Shown here in pieces: positions 5,809 to 6,800 of a stretch of 6,800 nucleotides of DNA. The notes under the pieces were generated by a model. The model was not told the origin of the DNA and did not search any database. It saw only the letters and a program-made list of their open reading frames with translations. The DNA lies in assembly GCA_026645375.1 (NCBI GenBank), contig JAPFFX010000128.1, forward strand, positions 1 through 6,800. The letters are read 5' to 3'. Within the stretch, counting starts at the first letter, position 1. Each line of letters begins with the position of its first letter. The position numbers and the translations under genes are program-made. Origin of the DNA: Citricoccus sp. WCRC_4 (GTDB taxonomy: Bacteria; Actinomycetota; Actinomycetes; Actinomycetales; Micrococcaceae).

Positions 5809-5814
5809 AGTATC
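5809..5814 (-). promoter_or_regulatory. Weak -10 candidate for the lipoprotein gene
   Basis: GATACT on the minus strand, about 65 nt before the ATG, is the best TATAAT-like hexamer in this spacer. GTGACG lies 20 nt upstream, longer than the normal spacing, so support is weak. Confidence 0.25.
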
Positions 5815-5910
5815 CCGTGCGGCGGGCACGTGCGCGTCACCCCCGGCGGATGAGATGTGGGCCGGGTACGGCGACACGCACAGCACCTCGTCAGTCGGGG
5901 CGTTGCAGCG

Positions 5911-5955
5911 ATCGGTTGAGCTCACCACCGATGTGTGGACGGACAGTCTTCCGTC
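5911..5955 (-). terminator. Two hairpins after the hydrolase gene, possible terminator region
   Basis: Downstream of the hydrolase stop on the minus strand are GACGGA/TCCGTC (5950-5955 with 5938-5943, 6-nt loop) and then ATCGGT/ACCGAT (5927-5932 with 5911-5916). The second encloses the 8-bp palindrome TGAGCTCA (5917-5924). Neither has a U-tract, so termination is inferred from position only; the second could instead be a dyad operator. Confidence 0.35.
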
Positions 5956-5973
5956 GAGCCGGGTGACGCGGCA

Positions 5974-6690
5974 CTAGGGGTGGTACTCCTCCGGCTCGGC
6001 CAAAGCCTGCAGCAGGATCTCCGGCAGCGAGGGATCGTTCAGGGTGCGGAAGTGGCCTGCCGAATCCAGCTTGATGTTCCTGGCACCCGGCAGATGGCTG
6101 CCGACGGGGATGTGCGGGTCGAATGTGCTGAACACGGAGGTGATCCGGTGGTTGATGGACCGGTCTTCGGACAGCGCACACAGGCCGCGGTTGCGCGGCG
6201 AGAGTGCCCGGATGCTCGGGTCCAGGAACAGTCCGGCGTAGACGGATCCGGAGAACGGGCTGTTCACGGCGACCATGTGCCGGATCCGCCCGGCCGACGC
6301 GGACGAGAGCATTGCGTGCTTGCCGACCAGACCGCCCTTGCTGTGCGCCACGATCGTCACGTCTCGCAGGTCGGCCTCGCGAAGGTAACCGGCAACCAAC
6401 GCGGCCATCCGGCCCAGCTCGCCGCGGTTGTAGCCCAAGGTGCGGACCACGTGGACAGGGTGCCCGGCCGCATGCAGTGTCCGGGCGATCCGGTGCATGA
6501 ACTGCCAATTCTCGTAGACCCCGGGGATCAGCAGTACCGGCCGGTCGGCGCGCGGTGCCTGCTGGTAGGGTGCCGGATCGGTGCGGAACAGCAGGCCGTC
6601 CAGCTGCCTGAGGCCCGCATGGCAGTAGTCCAGCAGCCACCACCAACCGCGGGCCGGCAGGCGGGCAGCGGCCTGTGCCACGCGCTTCAC
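5974..6690 (-). CDS. Alpha/beta-hydrolase, lipase/esterase-like
   Basis: Complete, 238 aa from GTG 6690. It probably hydrolyses an ester or acyl bond; the substrate is unknown. The triad can be placed: nucleophile Ser117 in IVAHSKGG (the GxSxG elbow with Ala for the first Gly), likely acid Asp191 in FSTFDPHIP and base His213 in DSAGHFRTL. The oxyanion region is PVLLIPGVYENW (51-62), and NSPFSGS (143-149) resembles the strand after the nucleophile helix in triacylglycerol-lipase/PGAP1-like members. There is no signal peptide, although WWWLL at 16-20 in the N-terminal helix could sit against a membrane. The GTG start overlaps the stop of the upstream hydrolase as GTGA (6687-6690), indicating translational coupling; no strong ribosome site precedes it, so translation probably depends on the upstream gene. 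The protein lacks a long lid domain. Confidence 0.9.
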   Translation of the reverse strand: MKRVAQAAARLPARGWWWLLDYCHAGLRQLDGLLFRTDPAPYQQAPRADRPVLLIPGVYENWQFMHRIARTLHAAGHPVHVVRTLGYNRGELGRMAALVAGYLREADLRDVTIVAHSKGGLVGKHAMLSSASAGRIRHMVAVNSPFSGSVYAGLFLDPSIRALSPRNRGLCALSEDRSINHRITSVFSTFDPHIPVGSHLPGARNIKLDSAGHFRTLNDPSLPEILLQALAEPEEYHP

Positions 6691-6800
6691 GATCTGGCCG
6701 CCAGTTCAAGACAATGCCGGGCCACGGCAGCCGGGCTCCGGTACATCACGGCATGGGCCTCGCCGGGAACCTCCGCCACGACCGCCGCCCTGCCGGCAGC
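6687..6800 (-). CDS. Alpha/beta-hydrolase, C-terminal end only, cut by window edge
   Basis: The last 37 codons of a gene entering from the right edge. The visible sequence ends VVAEVPGEAHAVMYRSPAAVARHCLELAAR. A strand followed by PGEAHAV and a helix beginning SPAAVA is the usual end of alpha/beta hydrolases of the proline iminopeptidase / MhpC type, in which the His (here in GEAHAV) is the catalytic base. The rest, including the nucleophile, is outside the window, so this call rests on a short segment. The stop TGA overlaps the GTG of the next hydrolase gene by 4 nt. Confidence 0.7.
   Translation of the reverse strand, partial: AAGRAAVVAEVPGEAHAVMYRSPAAVARHCLELAARS

Noticed and set aside
5891..6709. 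272-codon minus-strand frame over the hydrolase gene
   Set aside because: Arg/Pro/Gly-rich shadow of the hydrolase, which has a full catalytic triad in the neighbouring frame.

Overview
The window looks like ordinary chromosome from a high-GC actinobacterium. A member of the Micrococcaceae (Micrococcus, Kocuria, Citricoccus or Arthrobacter relatives) is my best guess, based on strong G/C preference at third codon positions, GTG as well as ATG starts, and the style of the GatCAB proteins. The genus is an inference. I see no mobile element, CRISPR array, rRNA or tRNA gene.

Layout. Positions 1-233 (minus strand) hold the N-terminal part of an aminoglycoside-phosphotransferase-like kinase that runs off the left edge. 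A strong intrinsic terminator (259-330, minus) separates it from the gatCAB operon: gatC 3480-3776, gatA 1870-3474, gatB 359-1873, transcribed leftwards and translationally linked (5-nt gap between gatC and gatA, ATGA overlap between gatA and gatB). Upstream of gatC on the same strand is a GNAT acetyltransferase (3855-4484), apparently read from a leaderless mRNA. A 371-bp divergent intergenic region (4485-4855) carries several short direct and inverted repeats and no convincing gene. The only plus-strand gene is a small carboxymuconolactone-decarboxylase-like protein (4856-5182). It converges on a small minus-strand lipoprotein gene (5249-5743), with a perfect hairpin between the two stops. 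At the right end two alpha/beta hydrolase genes lie in tandem on the minus strand: a complete one (5974-6690), and the last 37 codons of another (6687-6800) joined to it by a GTGA overlap.

How the genes work together. GatC, GatA and GatB form the amidotransferase that converts Glu-tRNA(Gln), and in some bacteria Asp-tRNA(Asn), to the correctly charged tRNA. The two hydrolases are probably co-expressed and may act on related ester substrates. The GNAT, CMD-like protein, lipoprotein and kinase have no specific function that can be read from sequence. I did not find a clear new system. The items most worth a second look are the long terminator hairpin, the repeat-rich divergent intergenic region, the CMD-like protein without a CxxC motif, and the coupled hydrolase pair.
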